This document shows positions 8,001 to 17,182 of a stretch of 64,000 bases of DNA, one piece after another. A program made the position numbers and the translations under genes. Origin of the DNA: Robiginitalea aurantiaca (GTDB lineage Bacteria; Bacteroidota; Bacteroidia; Flavobacteriales; Flavobacteriaceae); the NCBI RefSeq assembly GCF_030380815.1, contig NZ_JAUDUY010000001.1, positions 620,001 to 684,000 of the forward strand, in the 5' to 3' direction. The notes beneath the pieces are model-generated. The model saw only the letters and a list, made by a program, of their open reading frames with translations. It ran no database searches and was not told where the DNA came from. Position 1 is the first letter of the stretch; each line of letters begins with the position of its first letter.

Positions 8001-9275
8001 ATGAAATACACCATCACTTTATTGCTTTTTTGCATCGGATTTACATCCCTTGCCCAGAAGACTTATGTTCAATGCGGGCAACTTCTTGAGGTGTCTTCAG
8101 GGAAGATGCTAAAAGAAAAAACCCTCGTGCTCGAGGGGAACAGGATACTCGAACTGCTGGATGGCTATCAGCAAGGTGCGGCCGCAGATTCAGTCCTTGA
8201 TTTAAGAGCTTTAACCGTCCTCCCGGGGTTAATAGATATGCATGTTCATATAGAAAGTGAGTTTAGTCCCACCACCTATATTAAAAGGTTTACGATGAAT
8301 CCCGCGGATGTGGCTTTTGAGTCTGCCGTATATGCGCGCCGTACACTGATGGCTGGTTTCACCACGGTTCGGGATCTTGGGGGTTCCGGGGTAAATATTG
8401 CCCTTAGCAAAGCTATTTCTGATGGTCGAACCCCGGGTCCGAGATTATTTACTGCGGGCAAGGCTATTGCGACCACAGGAGGACATGCTGATCCAACCAA
8501 CGGGAGGAGCATGGAACTGATGGGAGATCCCGGTCCGGCGGAAGGCGTTGTGAATTCTCCTGAGGACGGGCGCAAAGCCGTTCGCCAGCGCTATAAAGAA
8601 GGGGCAGATGTTATTAAAATAACGGCCACAGGGGGTGTATTAAGTGTTGCCAAGAATGGTCAGAACCCTCAGTTTACCGTAGAGGAAATTCGGGCCATAA
8701 CCGAAACAGCAAAGGACTATGGCATGCTTACTGCTGCACATGCCCATGGAGATGAGGGAATGCGAAGAGCCATTGAAGGGGGTATTCAAACCATAGAACA
8801 CGGCACGCTGATGAGCGAATCTACAATGGAACTGATGAAAGAGGAAGGGGTATATATGGTACCGACGATTTCTGCCGGGAAGGAAGCGGCGAAAAACGCT
8901 GAAATTCCCGGGTTTTTCCCCCCGGTTGTGGCACAAAAGGCAAGGGAGATCGGACCTCAGATTCAGAATACCTTCGCAAGGGCATATAAAAAAGGGGTGC
9001 CTATAGCCTTTGGCACGGATGCCGGGGTCTTCCCCCACGGCACTAATGCGCAGGAGTTCGAGTATATGGTTGAAGCGGGAATGCCGGCAGACGAGGCCCT
9101 TCGTGCTGCCACGATTACCAATGCCAATTTGCTTGGGATGGGTGAGGAACTCGGTCAGCTCAAGGCGGGTTTTCTCGCTGATATTATTGCGGTTCAAGGC
9201 GATCCCCTCAAAGATGTCAGCGTGCTGAAGTCGGTCCGTTTTGTCATGAAGGACGGGAAGGTCTATAAGCAATAA
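8001..9275 (+). CDS. Exported metal-dependent amidohydrolase
   Basis: A 424-residue amidohydrolase-superfamily TIM barrel. I choose the ATG at 8001, not an upstream in-frame codon at 7953, because it puts a clean signal peptide first (MKYTITLLLFCIGFTSLAQ) and removes a 31-base overlap with galE. Metal ligands are visible: HVH in IDMHVHIES, Lys in ADVIKITATGG, His in AAHAHG, His in TIEHGT, and Asp in FGTDAG. This set is typical of the imidazolonepropionase / Xaa-Pro dipeptidase-like group acting on small peptides or cyclic amides. Predicted to be periplasmic or secreted. The substrate is unknown. Confidence 0.88.
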   Translation: MKYTITLLLFCIGFTSLAQKTYVQCGQLLEVSSGKMLKEKTLVLEGNRILELLDGYQQGAAADSVLDLRALTVLPGLIDMHVHIESEFSPTTYIKRFTMNPADVAFESAVYARRTLMAGFTTVRDLGGSGVNIALSKAISDGRTPGPRLFTAGKAIATTGGHADPTNGRSMELMGDPGPAEGVVNSPEDGRKAVRQRYKEGADVIKITATGGVLSVAKNGQNPQFTVEEIRAITETAKDYGMLTAAHAHGDEGMRRAIEGGIQTIEHGTLMSESTMELMKEEGVYMVPTISAGKEAAKNAEIPGFFPPVVAQKAREIGPQIQNTFARAYKKGVPIAFGTDAGVFPHGTNAQEFEYMVEAGMPADEALRAATITNANLLGMGEELGQLKAGFLADIIAVQGDPLKDVSVLKSVRFVMKDGKVYKQ

Positions 9276-9286
9276 CAGCTTCGATT

Positions 9287-9688
9287 TTGTCTGAGAATTC
9301 CAAGACATCGCCTGAAGGCCTGGAAGATGCCCTGAACATACTTGAAAAGGCGCGTGAATCGGGAATGCTTCAGCGTCTTATGGAGCAACTCAGAAAGGAC
9401 TATGAGCGTGCAGGGTTGCACTATCCGTTGGGAGAGAGGATGGTTACCGAAATGGACCTTTCCGAAGTTTTTTCAGTTTTAAAGGAGCATATGTATCGGC
9501 TGCTGATGGAATCTTTCGATCAACATCTTACACTCATGTATGCCATGGATGTGCCTGAAAGGGATTTTAGCTCGATTGAGCCCGCCGATGCGGTGGATGC
9601 AGCAGGGCATTTAACCAGAATGGTCCTGAACAGGGAATGGCAGAAATTGCAATTGCGCAAGCGTTTTGATGGGGCAGGGGAAGCTTAA
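9287..9688 (+). CDS. Conserved-looking small protein of unknown function
   Basis: 133 residues, mostly helical and charged, with no signal peptide or membrane segment. I do not recognise a family. The likely start is TTG at 9287, 11 bases after the amidohydrolase stop; the first ATG (9366 region) would remove the N-terminal helix. The region with ALNILEKARESGMLQRLMEQL looks like an amphipathic or coiled-coil helix. Same strand and tight spacing suggest it is the last gene of the DegT-galE-amidohydrolase run. Its stop codon overlaps that of the convergent gene at 9685 (shared TTAA). Confidence 0.65.
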   Translation: MSENSKTSPEGLEDALNILEKARESGMLQRLMEQLRKDYERAGLHYPLGERMVTEMDLSEVFSVLKEHMYRLLMESFDQHLTLMYAMDVPERDFSSIEPADAVDAAGHLTRMVLNREWQKLQLRKRFDGAGEA

Positions 9689-10209
9689 AAATATACCCGG
9701 ACAAAAGGAAGCCAGGGCGTGGAATACAGGCTTCTTCGATCGTCATAGAGCACATCGTATCGAATCCCTACGGTAACAGGACCTGCGCCATACCCCACAC
9801 CCAGGTACAGGGCGGGTAACCAGTATGAATCCTTGAAAAAAGGAGCTGATTCATTCACATAAAGTTGTTCAAACTCTGCCGAAAGCTGAAGGGCAGCTAC
9901 CGGATTGGCCAGGGCGAGAAGGCTCCCTCCAAAGGCGTTGTAATTGAAATCTCCGGTCTTGGAGTAGGTATAATTCAGGCCAACCCCAAAAGCTATAAAA
10001 TCATTGGCCTGGTATATGGCTGAAGGGGTGACCCCAATAAAGACCCTGTCATTTCCAAAAGAAAGGCCCAGCCCCCCTCCGAAACGGACCTTGGACCAAA
10101 ACTCATCCGAATTTGAATATGTGCTCTGAGCCTTTAACGAAAATGACAGGCCGATCAGAAGAATTGCAATCACAAGGACTCTGGACAAAGGGTTTCTTGA
10201 GTATTTCAA
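9685..10209 (-). CDS. Small outer-membrane beta-barrel-like protein
   Basis: 174 residues with a signal peptide ending near LKAQ, then Gly- and aromatic-rich alternating strands (GGGLGLSFGND, YLGVGYGAGPVTVGIRYD). The C-terminal residue is Phe (FVRVYF), the usual signature for outer-membrane insertion. The start codon is TTG. It sits divergent from sucA. Proteins of this sort near sucA may carry the name alpha-ketoglutarate decarboxylase in databases (recalled, not checked); nothing in this sequence supports such an activity. A small eight-stranded barrel or PorT-like fold is more likely. Confidence 0.75.
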   Translation of the reverse strand: MKYSRNPLSRVLVIAILLIGLSFSLKAQSTYSNSDEFWSKVRFGGGLGLSFGNDRVFIGVTPSAIYQANDFIAFGVGLNYTYSKTGDFNYNAFGGSLLALANPVAALQLSAEFEQLYVNESAPFFKDSYWLPALYLGVGYGAGPVTVGIRYDVLYDDRRSLYSTPWLPFVRVYF

Positions 10210-10264
10210 GGCTTAAGTTTTAAGGAATTACCCGTAAAGTTAAGGGATTACATGTGAAAAATTG

Positions 10265-10272
10265 TATTTTTG
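10265..10272 (+). promoter_or_regulatory. Putative -7 element for the sucA operon
   Basis: TATTTTTG fits TAnnTTTG and ends 37 bases before the sucA ATG. No -33 TTTG at the expected place. Confidence 0.45.
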
Positions 10273-10309
10273 ATCTTATTTTCAATACGGGAAAACGCAA
10301 GGCTTTTGT

Positions 10310-13126
10310 ATGGATAAGTACTCCTTTTTGAATGCGGCTCACACTGCTTTTTTTTCAGACATGTACGACCAGTATCTCGCAAATCCCGATCGGGTTGAAC
10401 CGAGCTGGCGTGCATTTTTTCAGGGTTTCGATTTCGGAATGGAGAGTGCCCTTGAAGAAATAGGTATTGATTCAGAACAAGGCTTAGTGCACACAGGTGT
10501 GGGCGAATCTGTGCGCATGCCGGAGTCCGTACAGAAGGAATTTCAGGTAATTCGGTTGATCGATGGCTATCGGAGCAGGGGGCATCTGTTTACAGAAACC
10601 AATCCGGTTCGCGAACGAAGAAAATATACTCCGGAGCTCGGAATTGAAAATTTTGGGCTTGAGGCAAAGGACCTCGACACCGTTTTTAACGCGGGTGAAA
10701 TACTGGGTATTGGCCCCAACTCCCTGAGCGATATTATCCAGCATCTGCAACGGATCTATTGCGATTCGATTGGTGTGGAATATATGTATATCCGAAAACC
10801 CGAACGGGTAGCCTGGATTCAGAATTGGCTCAACGAAAATGACAACCACCGGGAATTCACTCCTTCGCAGAAAAAACATATTCTTTTTAAGTTAAACGAG
10901 GCAGTGTCTTTTGAGGGTTTTTTGCACACGAAATACGTAGGGCAGAAACGGTTTTCCCTGGAGGGCAATGAAAGCCTTATTCCGGCTCTTGACGCCATTG
11001 TGGAACGGGCCGCTGAACTCGGTGTTCGGCAATTCACAATGGGAATGGCGCACAGGGGACGACTTAACGTCCTGACCAATATATTTGGGAAAGCTGCGCG
11101 GGATATTTTCAGCGAATTCGACGGGAAGGACTACGAACAGGAAATCTTTGACGGAGACGTGAAATACCACCTGGGCTGGACCTCTGAACGCATGACTTCT
11201 TCAGGGGAACGGATCAATATGAACATTGCGCCAAACCCCTCCCACCTTGAGACTGTGGGTCCTGTAGTTGAGGGAATTGCCAGGGCAAAACAGGATACCC
11301 ATTACCCGGAAGATTTTTCAAAGGTGCTTCCCATTTTGGTCCATGGGGATGCAGCCATTGCCGGACAGGGCGTAGTGTATGAAGTTGTTCAAATGGCTGG
11401 CCTGGATGGATATCGCACAGACGGCACAATCCATATCGTAGTTAACAATCAGATTGGTTTTACAACAAATTACCTCGATGGGCGTACCTCCACCTATTGT
11501 ACGGACGTCGGAAAGGTGACCCTTTCACCCGTACTTCACGTGAATGCCGATGACGCGGAGTCCGTAGTACACGCTTCGCTGTTCGCCCTGGAATACCGGA
11601 TGCGTTTCCGCAGTGATGTCTTTCTCGATCTGCTCGGGTATCGCAAATACGGACATAATGAAGGGGATGAACCCAGATTCACCCAGCCCAAATTATACAA
11701 GATGATTTCCAGCCATAAAAATCCCCGGGATATTTATGCAGAAAAACTGATTGCGGAGGGCGTTATCGATTCCAGGCATGTAGCCGCATTGGAAAAGCAG
11801 TATAAAGAAAGTCTTGAAGAAGAACTCGAAGATAGCCGCAAGGAAGAGAAGACGGTCATTAAGCCATTCATGCAGGATGAATGGAGTGGTTTTGTACGGG
11901 TAGGGGAAGAAGCGATGATGGATGCCGTGGATACCACATTTCCCCGCGAGCGACTCGAAGATATTGCAAAAGCAATAACCGAGCTTCCAAAAGGAAAGAA
12001 GTTCCTCCGCAAGATCGAGCGACTGATAAAGGACAGGCAAAAGATGTTCTTCGAAACCGATAAACTGGACTGGGCCATGGGGGAACTCCTGGCTTATGGC
12101 ACGCTACTGGACCAAGGTTTTGGAGTGCGGATTTCAGGACAGGATGTGGAGCGGGGAACGTTTTCGCATCGACATGCTGTGCTGAAAGTTGAGGAGAGCG
12201 AAGAGGAAGTACTGCTTCTGAATCAGATCGGGGAAAAACAGGGCCACTTTCAAATTTACAACTCCCTGCTCTCAGAATACGGTGTTGTCGGATTTGATTA
12301 TGGGTATGCCATGGCCAGTCCTAACACCCTTACAATATGGGAAGCCCAATTCGGAGATTTCAGCAATGGGGCCCAAATTATGATCGACCAGTATATTTCT
12401 TCAGCCGAAGATAAATGGAAATTGCAAAACGGGTTGGTCATGTTGCTGCCCCACGGGTATGAAGGCCAGGGGGCCGAACATTCCTCTGCACGCATGGAGC
12501 GCTATCTTCAGCTCTGTGCGCGGGACAACATGTTTGTAGCAGATTGCAGTACCCCCGCTAGTTTATTTCACCTGCTCAGGCGTCAGATGCTCGTAGGTTA
12601 TCGCAAGCCCCTTATCGTCTTTACACCAAAGAGCCTCCTGCGTCATCCGAAATGCGTTTCTACAGTAGCCGACCTGGCTGAAGGGAGTTTTAAGGAGGTT
12701 ATTGATGACGATGCTGTAAGTGCAGATACTGTAAAATCCCTCGTTTTCTGTACCGGAAAGTTCTATTACGATCTGATGGCGGAGCGGGAAAAACGAGAAA
12801 GGTCGGATGTAGCCCTTGTTCGCCTGGAGCAACTTTTTCCGGTACCTACGGAGCAAATGCGCGGTATTATATCCAAATATAAAAATGCGGATGATGTAGT
12901 TTGGGCCCAGGAAGAACCCAGGAATATGGGTGCATGGAGCCACTTATTGATGCACTTCCCGGAGGCCAGGGAGTTTCGGGTGGCTTCCCGCAGGTTTTAT
13001 GCCTCTCCGGCAGCCGGAAGCGCTGTGCGATCAAAATTGCGGCACCAACAGGTCATCGACTACGTCTTTGATAAGGAAAAGGACAACCAGTCCTTAACGA
13101 CTTTGAAAACGGCTGAGACAAAATGA
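10310..13126 (+). CDS. sucA: 2-oxoglutarate dehydrogenase E1 component
   Basis: Thiamine-diphosphate decarboxylase subunit of the 2-oxoglutarate dehydrogenase complex (TCA cycle, cytoplasm). It has 938 residues, close to the usual 930-940. The N-terminal E2-binding segment (SFLNAAHTAFFSDMYDQYL) is followed by the ThDP domain with MGMAHRGRLNVL, the GDAAIAGQGVVYEV region with the ThDP/Mg Asp, and NNQIGFTT. The C-terminal transketolase-like domain contains QYISSAEDKW and LPHGYEGQGAEHSSAR. Its stop overlaps the start of the M23 peptidase gene by 4 bases (ATGA), so translation is probably coupled. Confidence 0.97.
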   Translation: MDKYSFLNAAHTAFFSDMYDQYLANPDRVEPSWRAFFQGFDFGMESALEEIGIDSEQGLVHTGVGESVRMPESVQKEFQVIRLIDGYRSRGHLFTETNPVRERRKYTPELGIENFGLEAKDLDTVFNAGEILGIGPNSLSDIIQHLQRIYCDSIGVEYMYIRKPERVAWIQNWLNENDNHREFTPSQKKHILFKLNEAVSFEGFLHTKYVGQKRFSLEGNESLIPALDAIVERAAELGVRQFTMGMAHRGRLNVLTNIFGKAARDIFSEFDGKDYEQEIFDGDVKYHLGWTSERMTSSGERINMNIAPNPSHLETVGPVVEGIARAKQDTHYPEDFSKVLPILVHGDAAIAGQGVVYEVVQMAGLDGYRTDGTIHIVVNNQIGFTTNYLDGRTSTYCTDVGKVTLSPVLHVNADDAESVVHASLFALEYRMRFRSDVFLDLLGYRKYGHNEGDEPRFTQPKLYKMISSHKNPRDIYAEKLIAEGVIDSRHVAALEKQYKESLEEELEDSRKEEKTVIKPFMQDEWSGFVRVGEEAMMDAVDTTFPRERLEDIAKAITELPKGKKFLRKIERLIKDRQKMFFETDKLDWAMGELLAYGTLLDQGFGVRISGQDVERGTFSHRHAVLKVEESEEEVLLLNQIGEKQGHFQIYNSLLSEYGVVGFDYGYAMASPNTLTIWEAQFGDFSNGAQIMIDQYISSAEDKWKLQNGLVMLLPHGYEGQGAEHSSARMERYLQLCARDNMFVADCSTPASLFHLLRRQMLVGYRKPLIVFTPKSLLRHPKCVSTVADLAEGSFKEVIDDDAVSADTVKSLVFCTGKFYYDLMAEREKRERSDVALVRLEQLFPVPTEQMRGIISKYKNADDVVWAQEEPRNMGAWSHLLMHFPEAREFRVASRRFYASPAAGSAVRSKLRHQQVIDYVFDKEKDNQSLTTLKTAETK

Positions 13127-13911
13127 AGTGTTGGCTTCTCCTTTTAAGTATTGGGATACTTCAGACTGCAGATGCTCAGGCTGAAGATGTTCAGTATGAT
13201 CGGGTTGCAGAAGCCCATATACACAAAAATACTTTTGAGGGCGGAATACCTGATACTCACCTTACTCCGGATACAGCCAAACAGATTAGTGGGATGTATG
13301 TAAAACCCCATGTACAGGATTCAAAACTGGATCGCAACACCACGCCCATGGACCTTCCCTTTAATGGGGAGTGGTTCGTCTATTGGGGTGGAGAAACGGA
13401 GGCCGAGAACTATCACATGGCTGATAAGAACCAACAATTTGCATACGATATCCTCAAAGTTGCCAATGGAGCTTCTTATGAAGGGGATCCGCTTAAGAAT
13501 GAAAGTTATTTTGCATTTGGAGCGGATATATTGGCTCCCTGTGATGCGGTCGTGGAAATGGCGGTGGATGGGGTTCCTGATAATGTCCCTGGAGAAACAA
13601 ATCCGATTTTTTTGACCGGGAATACCGTGGTTCTGAAAACAGTTGCCGGAGAATTTATTCTCATGTGCCATTTAAAGCAGGGTTCAGTTCGGGTGGGGAA
13701 AGGAGACAAGGTCGTTAAAGGGCAGGTGCTTGCTCAATGTGGAAATTCAGGTAATACCACAGAACCGCACCTCCATATGCAACTTCAGAATACGCGAGAC
13801 ATTCATCAGGCAACAGGCGCACGCCTGTTGTTTAATCGTATTTTAGTCAACGGAACACCCAGGGAAGGGTATATACCTGTAAAGGAAGATTTTATAAAAC
13901 GTATCGAATAA
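13123..13911 (+). CDS. Exported M23-family metallopeptidase (LytM-like)
   Basis: 262 residues with a signal peptide (MKCWLLLLSIGILQTADAQ). The C-terminal half is a LytM/M23 fold. The HxH motif is clear in EPHLHMQLQ, preceded by GNSGNTTEPH. The Asp ligand lies in FAYDIL, but the usual preceding His position reads QQFAYD, so the first zinc His may be absent and activity is uncertain. The fold is completed by VGKGDKVVKGQVLAQCGNSG. M23 enzymes cut peptidoglycan cross-links or act as inactive regulators. It is positioned between sucA (4-base overlap) and sucB (20-base gap), an odd place for an envelope protein. Confidence 0.88.
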   Translation: MKCWLLLLSIGILQTADAQAEDVQYDRVAEAHIHKNTFEGGIPDTHLTPDTAKQISGMYVKPHVQDSKLDRNTTPMDLPFNGEWFVYWGGETEAENYHMADKNQQFAYDILKVANGASYEGDPLKNESYFAFGADILAPCDAVVEMAVDGVPDNVPGETNPIFLTGNTVVLKTVAGEFILMCHLKQGSVRVGKGDKVVKGQVLAQCGNSGNTTEPHLHMQLQNTRDIHQATGARLLFNRILVNGTPREGYIPVKEDFIKRIE

Positions 13912-13931
13912 ATTACTAAATACTGCACTGC

Positions 13932-15161
13932 ATGATTTTAGAAATGAAAGTCCCCTCACCAGGGGAATCTATTACCGAGGTCGAGATTGCCGAATGGTTG
14001 GTCAGTGATGGAGACTATGTAGAAAAGGACCAGGCCATCGCAGAGGTGGATTCCGATAAAGCCACGCTTGAGCTCCCCGCGGAAGAAAGCGGTATTATTA
14101 CGCTCAAAGCGGAAGAAGGGGATGCTGTAAATGTAGGTGAAGTGGTTTGTCTTATCGATACCAGTGCCGCGAAACCGTCAGGAGATCCTAAAGAAGCTAA
14201 GGAAGCTGAGGAGGAGAAAGGGACGAAAACACCATCGGAAACCCCGGAAAAACAAGCCGTAAAGCAGTCGGAGCCTGCGACGCACGCCACAGGGGTGCCC
14301 TCTCCGGCTGCCCGCAAGATCCTTCAGGAAAAGGATATTGATCCTTCTTCGGTTAAGGGTTCGGGTAAAGGAGGTCGTATTCTCAAGGAAGATGCCGTGA
14401 GTGCCGTTCCTTCCATGGGTACTCCGGGAGGAGGTTCCAGAGGTGAAAGCAGAAGCAAGCTATCCATGCTCAGGAGAAAGGTAGCCGAACGACTGGTGTC
14501 CGCAAAAAATGAAACGGCCATGCTCACTACCTTCAATGAAGTGGATATGTCGGCGGTTTTCGAATTGCGGGCTCAATACAAGGAAGCTTTTAAAGAAAAG
14601 CACGGAGTGAGTCTGGGCTTTATGTCTTTTTATACCAAAGCCGTTATTCGGGGGTTACAAATGTATCCCGCGGTGAATTCCATGATCGACGGTAAGGAGA
14701 TGATCACCTATGATTTCTGTGATATCAGTATTGCTGTTTCCGGGCCCAAGGGCCTGATGGTTCCTGTGATCAGAAACGCAGAAAACCTCACGTTCAGAGG
14801 AGTGGAAGCTGAGGTAAAGCGGCTGGCAATCCGGGCGAGGGATGGTGAAATCACTGTAGATGAAATGACCGGTGGGACCTTTACCATATCCAATGGGGGC
14901 GTTTTTGGCTCCATGTTATCCACACCCATAATCAATCCCCCTCAAAGTGGAATCCTGGGCATGCATAACATTGTGGAACGACCTGTAGTGAAGAATGGCG
15001 CCATCGTAGCCGCCCCGGTAATGTACGTGGCCTTGTCCTACGACCACCGAATTATCGATGGAAAGGAATCTGTAGGGTTCCTGGTAGCTGTCAAGGAAGC
15101 CATAGAGAATCCAGTGGAACATCTAATGGATGGCGCAATTGAAAAGGCTTTGGAATTATAG
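13932..15161 (+). CDS. sucB: Dihydrolipoyllysine-residue succinyltransferase (E2)
   Basis: The E2 core of 2-oxoglutarate dehydrogenase: accepts the succinyl group from SucA and passes it to CoA. It has 409 residues. The lipoyl domain (1-75) has the lipoylated Lys in VDSDKATLELPAE. An Ala/Glu/Lys/Pro-rich linker follows, then an E1/E3-binding domain near 115-155 (SPAARKILQEKDIDPSSV). The acyltransferase domain ends with YDHRIIDGKESV, containing catalytic His and Asp. A strong hairpin terminator follows, so the operon is sucA-M23-sucB. The E3 gene is not in this window. Confidence 0.96.
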   Translation: MILEMKVPSPGESITEVEIAEWLVSDGDYVEKDQAIAEVDSDKATLELPAEESGIITLKAEEGDAVNVGEVVCLIDTSAAKPSGDPKEAKEAEEEKGTKTPSETPEKQAVKQSEPATHATGVPSPAARKILQEKDIDPSSVKGSGKGGRILKEDAVSAVPSMGTPGGGSRGESRSKLSMLRRKVAERLVSAKNETAMLTTFNEVDMSAVFELRAQYKEAFKEKHGVSLGFMSFYTKAVIRGLQMYPAVNSMIDGKEMITYDFCDISIAVSGPKGLMVPVIRNAENLTFRGVEAEVKRLAIRARDGEITVDEMTGGTFTISNGGVFGSMLSTPIINPPQSGILGMHNIVERPVVKNGAIVAAPVMYVALSYDHRIIDGKESVGFLVAVKEAIENPVEHLMDGAIEKALEL

Positions 15162-15181
15162 GACATCTATTTGAAAAAGCT

Positions 15182-15212
15182 AAAAAGCCCGGCAATTTTG
15201 CCGGGCTTTTTT
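15182..15212. terminator. Bidirectional terminator after sucB
   Basis: Perfect 11-bp stem AAGCCCGGCAA/TTGCCGGGCTT with a TT loop, T-rich to the right and A-rich to the left. It serves both sucB (plus) and the convergent peroxidase gene (minus). Confidence 0.9.
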
Positions 15213-15232
15213 AATTATTACCTTCAACTTCC

Positions 15233-16588
15233 TTAATTGCAGTCCAATTGTTCACTCGAAAGCGGATCCGCTACCGGGAAGCATAAGCCAGAGGGAAGCG
15301 CATCGGGCACATAGCGTTCTAAATTGGGATCAAACAACGCGTCTTCGACAAACGCAGTAAGCGCTTTTACTTCGGTATCTGTCAGGCCTAAAGGGTAGAA
15401 ATTCGGTGAGAGATCCGAAATTGGCACTTCCTTATTTTCTGGTATTCCATCGTTTTTGTAATGAAGAATATCTTTTACTGAAGAGAAACTTCCCCCGTGC
15501 CCCAGGAAATTAAGCCCTTTTAAATTGTAAAGGGTAGGTGTTTTAAACGCATACATGTCAGAGGCTTTATTTGTAAAACCTCCCCTTCCTTTTTTGGTGT
15601 TTTCATCGACAAGGCCGATAATGTCACCCGTTACAAAATCATTCATCCCAAGGGCATGAAAAGACATACTGCTCAGCGAAGGTCCGGAATGACATTGGTA
15701 ACATTCGGCCTTGCCAAAGAATAGGATGGCGCCCTCAATTTGCTCCTTATTCATCGCATCCCGATCCCCTTTTAACCACTCCTGAAAAGGGGCTTCATTC
15801 GAAAGCACAGTTCTCTCGTAAGCAGCAATTGCCTTGGCTGCGTTTAAATCTGAATACCTTTCTGATGGATCAGAGTCGCTGAAAGCTTCATCAAATAAGG
15901 CCTTGTAGGCTGGCATATTTTCGATCATTTGAGGATCACAGCGCAGTCTATGGACACCAAGTCCGGCTATGGCTTGGGTTTCAACACCCTGAAATCCCAG
16001 GGTATTGCTTTCTTTTGGGGTTCCCGGTTCCCAGGAAGCTTCCGTTCCTTCATTCACTCCGGTTGCTCCAAACTGCCCATTCCATAGCATGACTTCCTGA
16101 AATGCAGTATTTAATACCGTAGGGGTGCGTATGGGTTGAACGTCGAGTTCTGTACTCAGGTATAAATTGTCGGGAACTCTTCCCTCCCCGAAGAATCCAA
16201 ATCCGGACCCTCCTTCTCCAATACCTTGCTTTGTACCGCTTTGAAATCCCGCCTTGGCATGATGGCAACTCGCACAGGAATAGGTCTGCATGCCTTGCTC
16301 ACGAACGGGGTTGATGCCCATCGCTGTTTCATGGAAAAGCAATTGGCCAAGGAGTACCTTTGAATCCGTGAGGGGATTTTTAGGGTCACTTGGAATACTC
16401 TCGTAATCCCGGCTGTTGGGAAGCAGGAGTATTGAGGTTGTTCCGTATAAATTTTCAAGCTGTTGGCTCAGGGCTTGACTCAATTGGTCAGGGTCATCCA
16501 AATTGATGTAATTGTCTTCTTCCGGCGCGCAGGATTGCAGGCCGATGAAGGCGCTTACAGTAAAGAATATGAATATAAATTTCCGCAT
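15233..16588 (-). CDS. Di-haem cytochrome c peroxidase / MauG family lipoprotein
   Basis: 451 residues from the ATG at 16588. This start is chosen because it gives a lipoprotein signal peptide (MRKFIFIFFTVSAFIGLQSC, lipobox LQSC); the upstream extension to 16687 looks artificial. Two haem c sites are visible: CASCH at about residues 105-109 and CYQCH at about 296-300, each opening one half of the duplicated fold. Bacterial CcpA enzymes reduce hydrogen peroxide in the periplasm; MauG-like ones oxidise other substrates. Which applies here is not settled. The lipid anchor would hold it to a membrane. Confidence 0.93.
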   Translation of the reverse strand: MRKFIFIFFTVSAFIGLQSCAPEEDNYINLDDPDQLSQALSQQLENLYGTTSILLLPNSRDYESIPSDPKNPLTDSKVLLGQLLFHETAMGINPVREQGMQTYSCASCHHAKAGFQSGTKQGIGEGGSGFGFFGEGRVPDNLYLSTELDVQPIRTPTVLNTAFQEVMLWNGQFGATGVNEGTEASWEPGTPKESNTLGFQGVETQAIAGLGVHRLRCDPQMIENMPAYKALFDEAFSDSDPSERYSDLNAAKAIAAYERTVLSNEAPFQEWLKGDRDAMNKEQIEGAILFFGKAECYQCHSGPSLSSMSFHALGMNDFVTGDIIGLVDENTKKGRGGFTNKASDMYAFKTPTLYNLKGLNFLGHGGSFSSVKDILHYKNDGIPENKEVPISDLSPNFYPLGLTDTEVKALTAFVEDALFDPNLERYVPDALPSGLCFPVADPLSSEQLDCN

Positions 16589-16708
16589 TACGCTCTGAGT
16601 TCGAGGGTGGAATGTATAGGCCAAAAAAGAAACAAAGGTCCGAAGTAATGTTTGTAATTCCAACATATTCTCGATAATTGACCTCATTTTTCGTTTAGGG
16701 TTGGGGTC

Positions 16709-17149
16709 TTATTTTTTGAGAAAAAGCATTTTCTTTTTGTAGTCGATAACAGCTCTTCCTTTTCTGAGGACATCAGCGCCAATAATCCCATCCACGGCCT
16801 CCGATTCCCTGGAGGTAAGTGCCAAATTCACATGGCTGAGGTCCAGGAGTACAACAGGCAGCTTTTTCTTTTTCCACTTACCAAGTTGAAATAGGTTTTT
16901 CGGGGAAATCCGGGCTTCCAACTCGCTGGAACCTGCTCCTGCCGCCTTGATATCCGTGGGCTCGGAGACCAATCCGAATCTTTCGGCTTTATCCAGGCCA
17001 ACGCAGGTATTGGAAGCTCCGGTATCCAGGATAAAACTTCCGCTAACCCCGTTAAGGATTGCTTTTACCTCGAAATGATCGGTTTGAGTGCGGGAGAGCT
17101 TTATCGAAACAAAGCCTTTACGCTTCAGGTATTTTTTAAGGGAGGACAT
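16709..17149 (-). CDS. Retropepsin-like aspartic protease domain protein
   Basis: 146 residues comprising one retropepsin-like half-barrel, which would act as a dimer. The active-site motif is DTGAS within FILDTGASNTCVG (residues about 40-50), and the typical later motif appears as DGIIGADVLRKGRAVID. No signal peptide is visible, so it appears cytoplasmic. Families of this type (clan AA, PF13650/PF13975) are widespread in bacteria with few known substrates. Divergent from tatD with only 37 bases between the start codons. It may be cotranscribed with the peroxidase gene 120 bases downstream. Confidence 0.85.
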   Translation of the reverse strand: MSSLKKYLKRKGFVSIKLSRTQTDHFEVKAILNGVSGSFILDTGASNTCVGLDKAERFGLVSEPTDIKAAGAGSSELEARISPKNLFQLGKWKKKKLPVVLLDLSHVNLALTSRESEAVDGIIGADVLRKGRAVIDYKKKMLFLKK

Positions 17150-17162
17150 GCGCTCTTTTTGG

Positions 17163-17170
17163 CAAAGATA
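17163..17170 (-). promoter_or_regulatory. Putative -7 element for the retropepsin-like gene
   Basis: CAAAGATA on the plus strand reads TATCTTTG on the minus strand (TAnnTTTG), 13 bases before the start codon. It shares a 37-base intergenic space with the opposing element at 17175-17182. Confidence 0.5.
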
Positions 17171-17174
17171 ACCC

Positions 17175-17182
17175 TATTTTTG
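17175..17182 (+). promoter_or_regulatory. Putative -7 element for tatD
   Basis: TATTTTTG fits TAnnTTTG and ends only 4 bases before the tatD ATG, which would give a leaderless or nearly leaderless mRNA. Confidence 0.45.
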
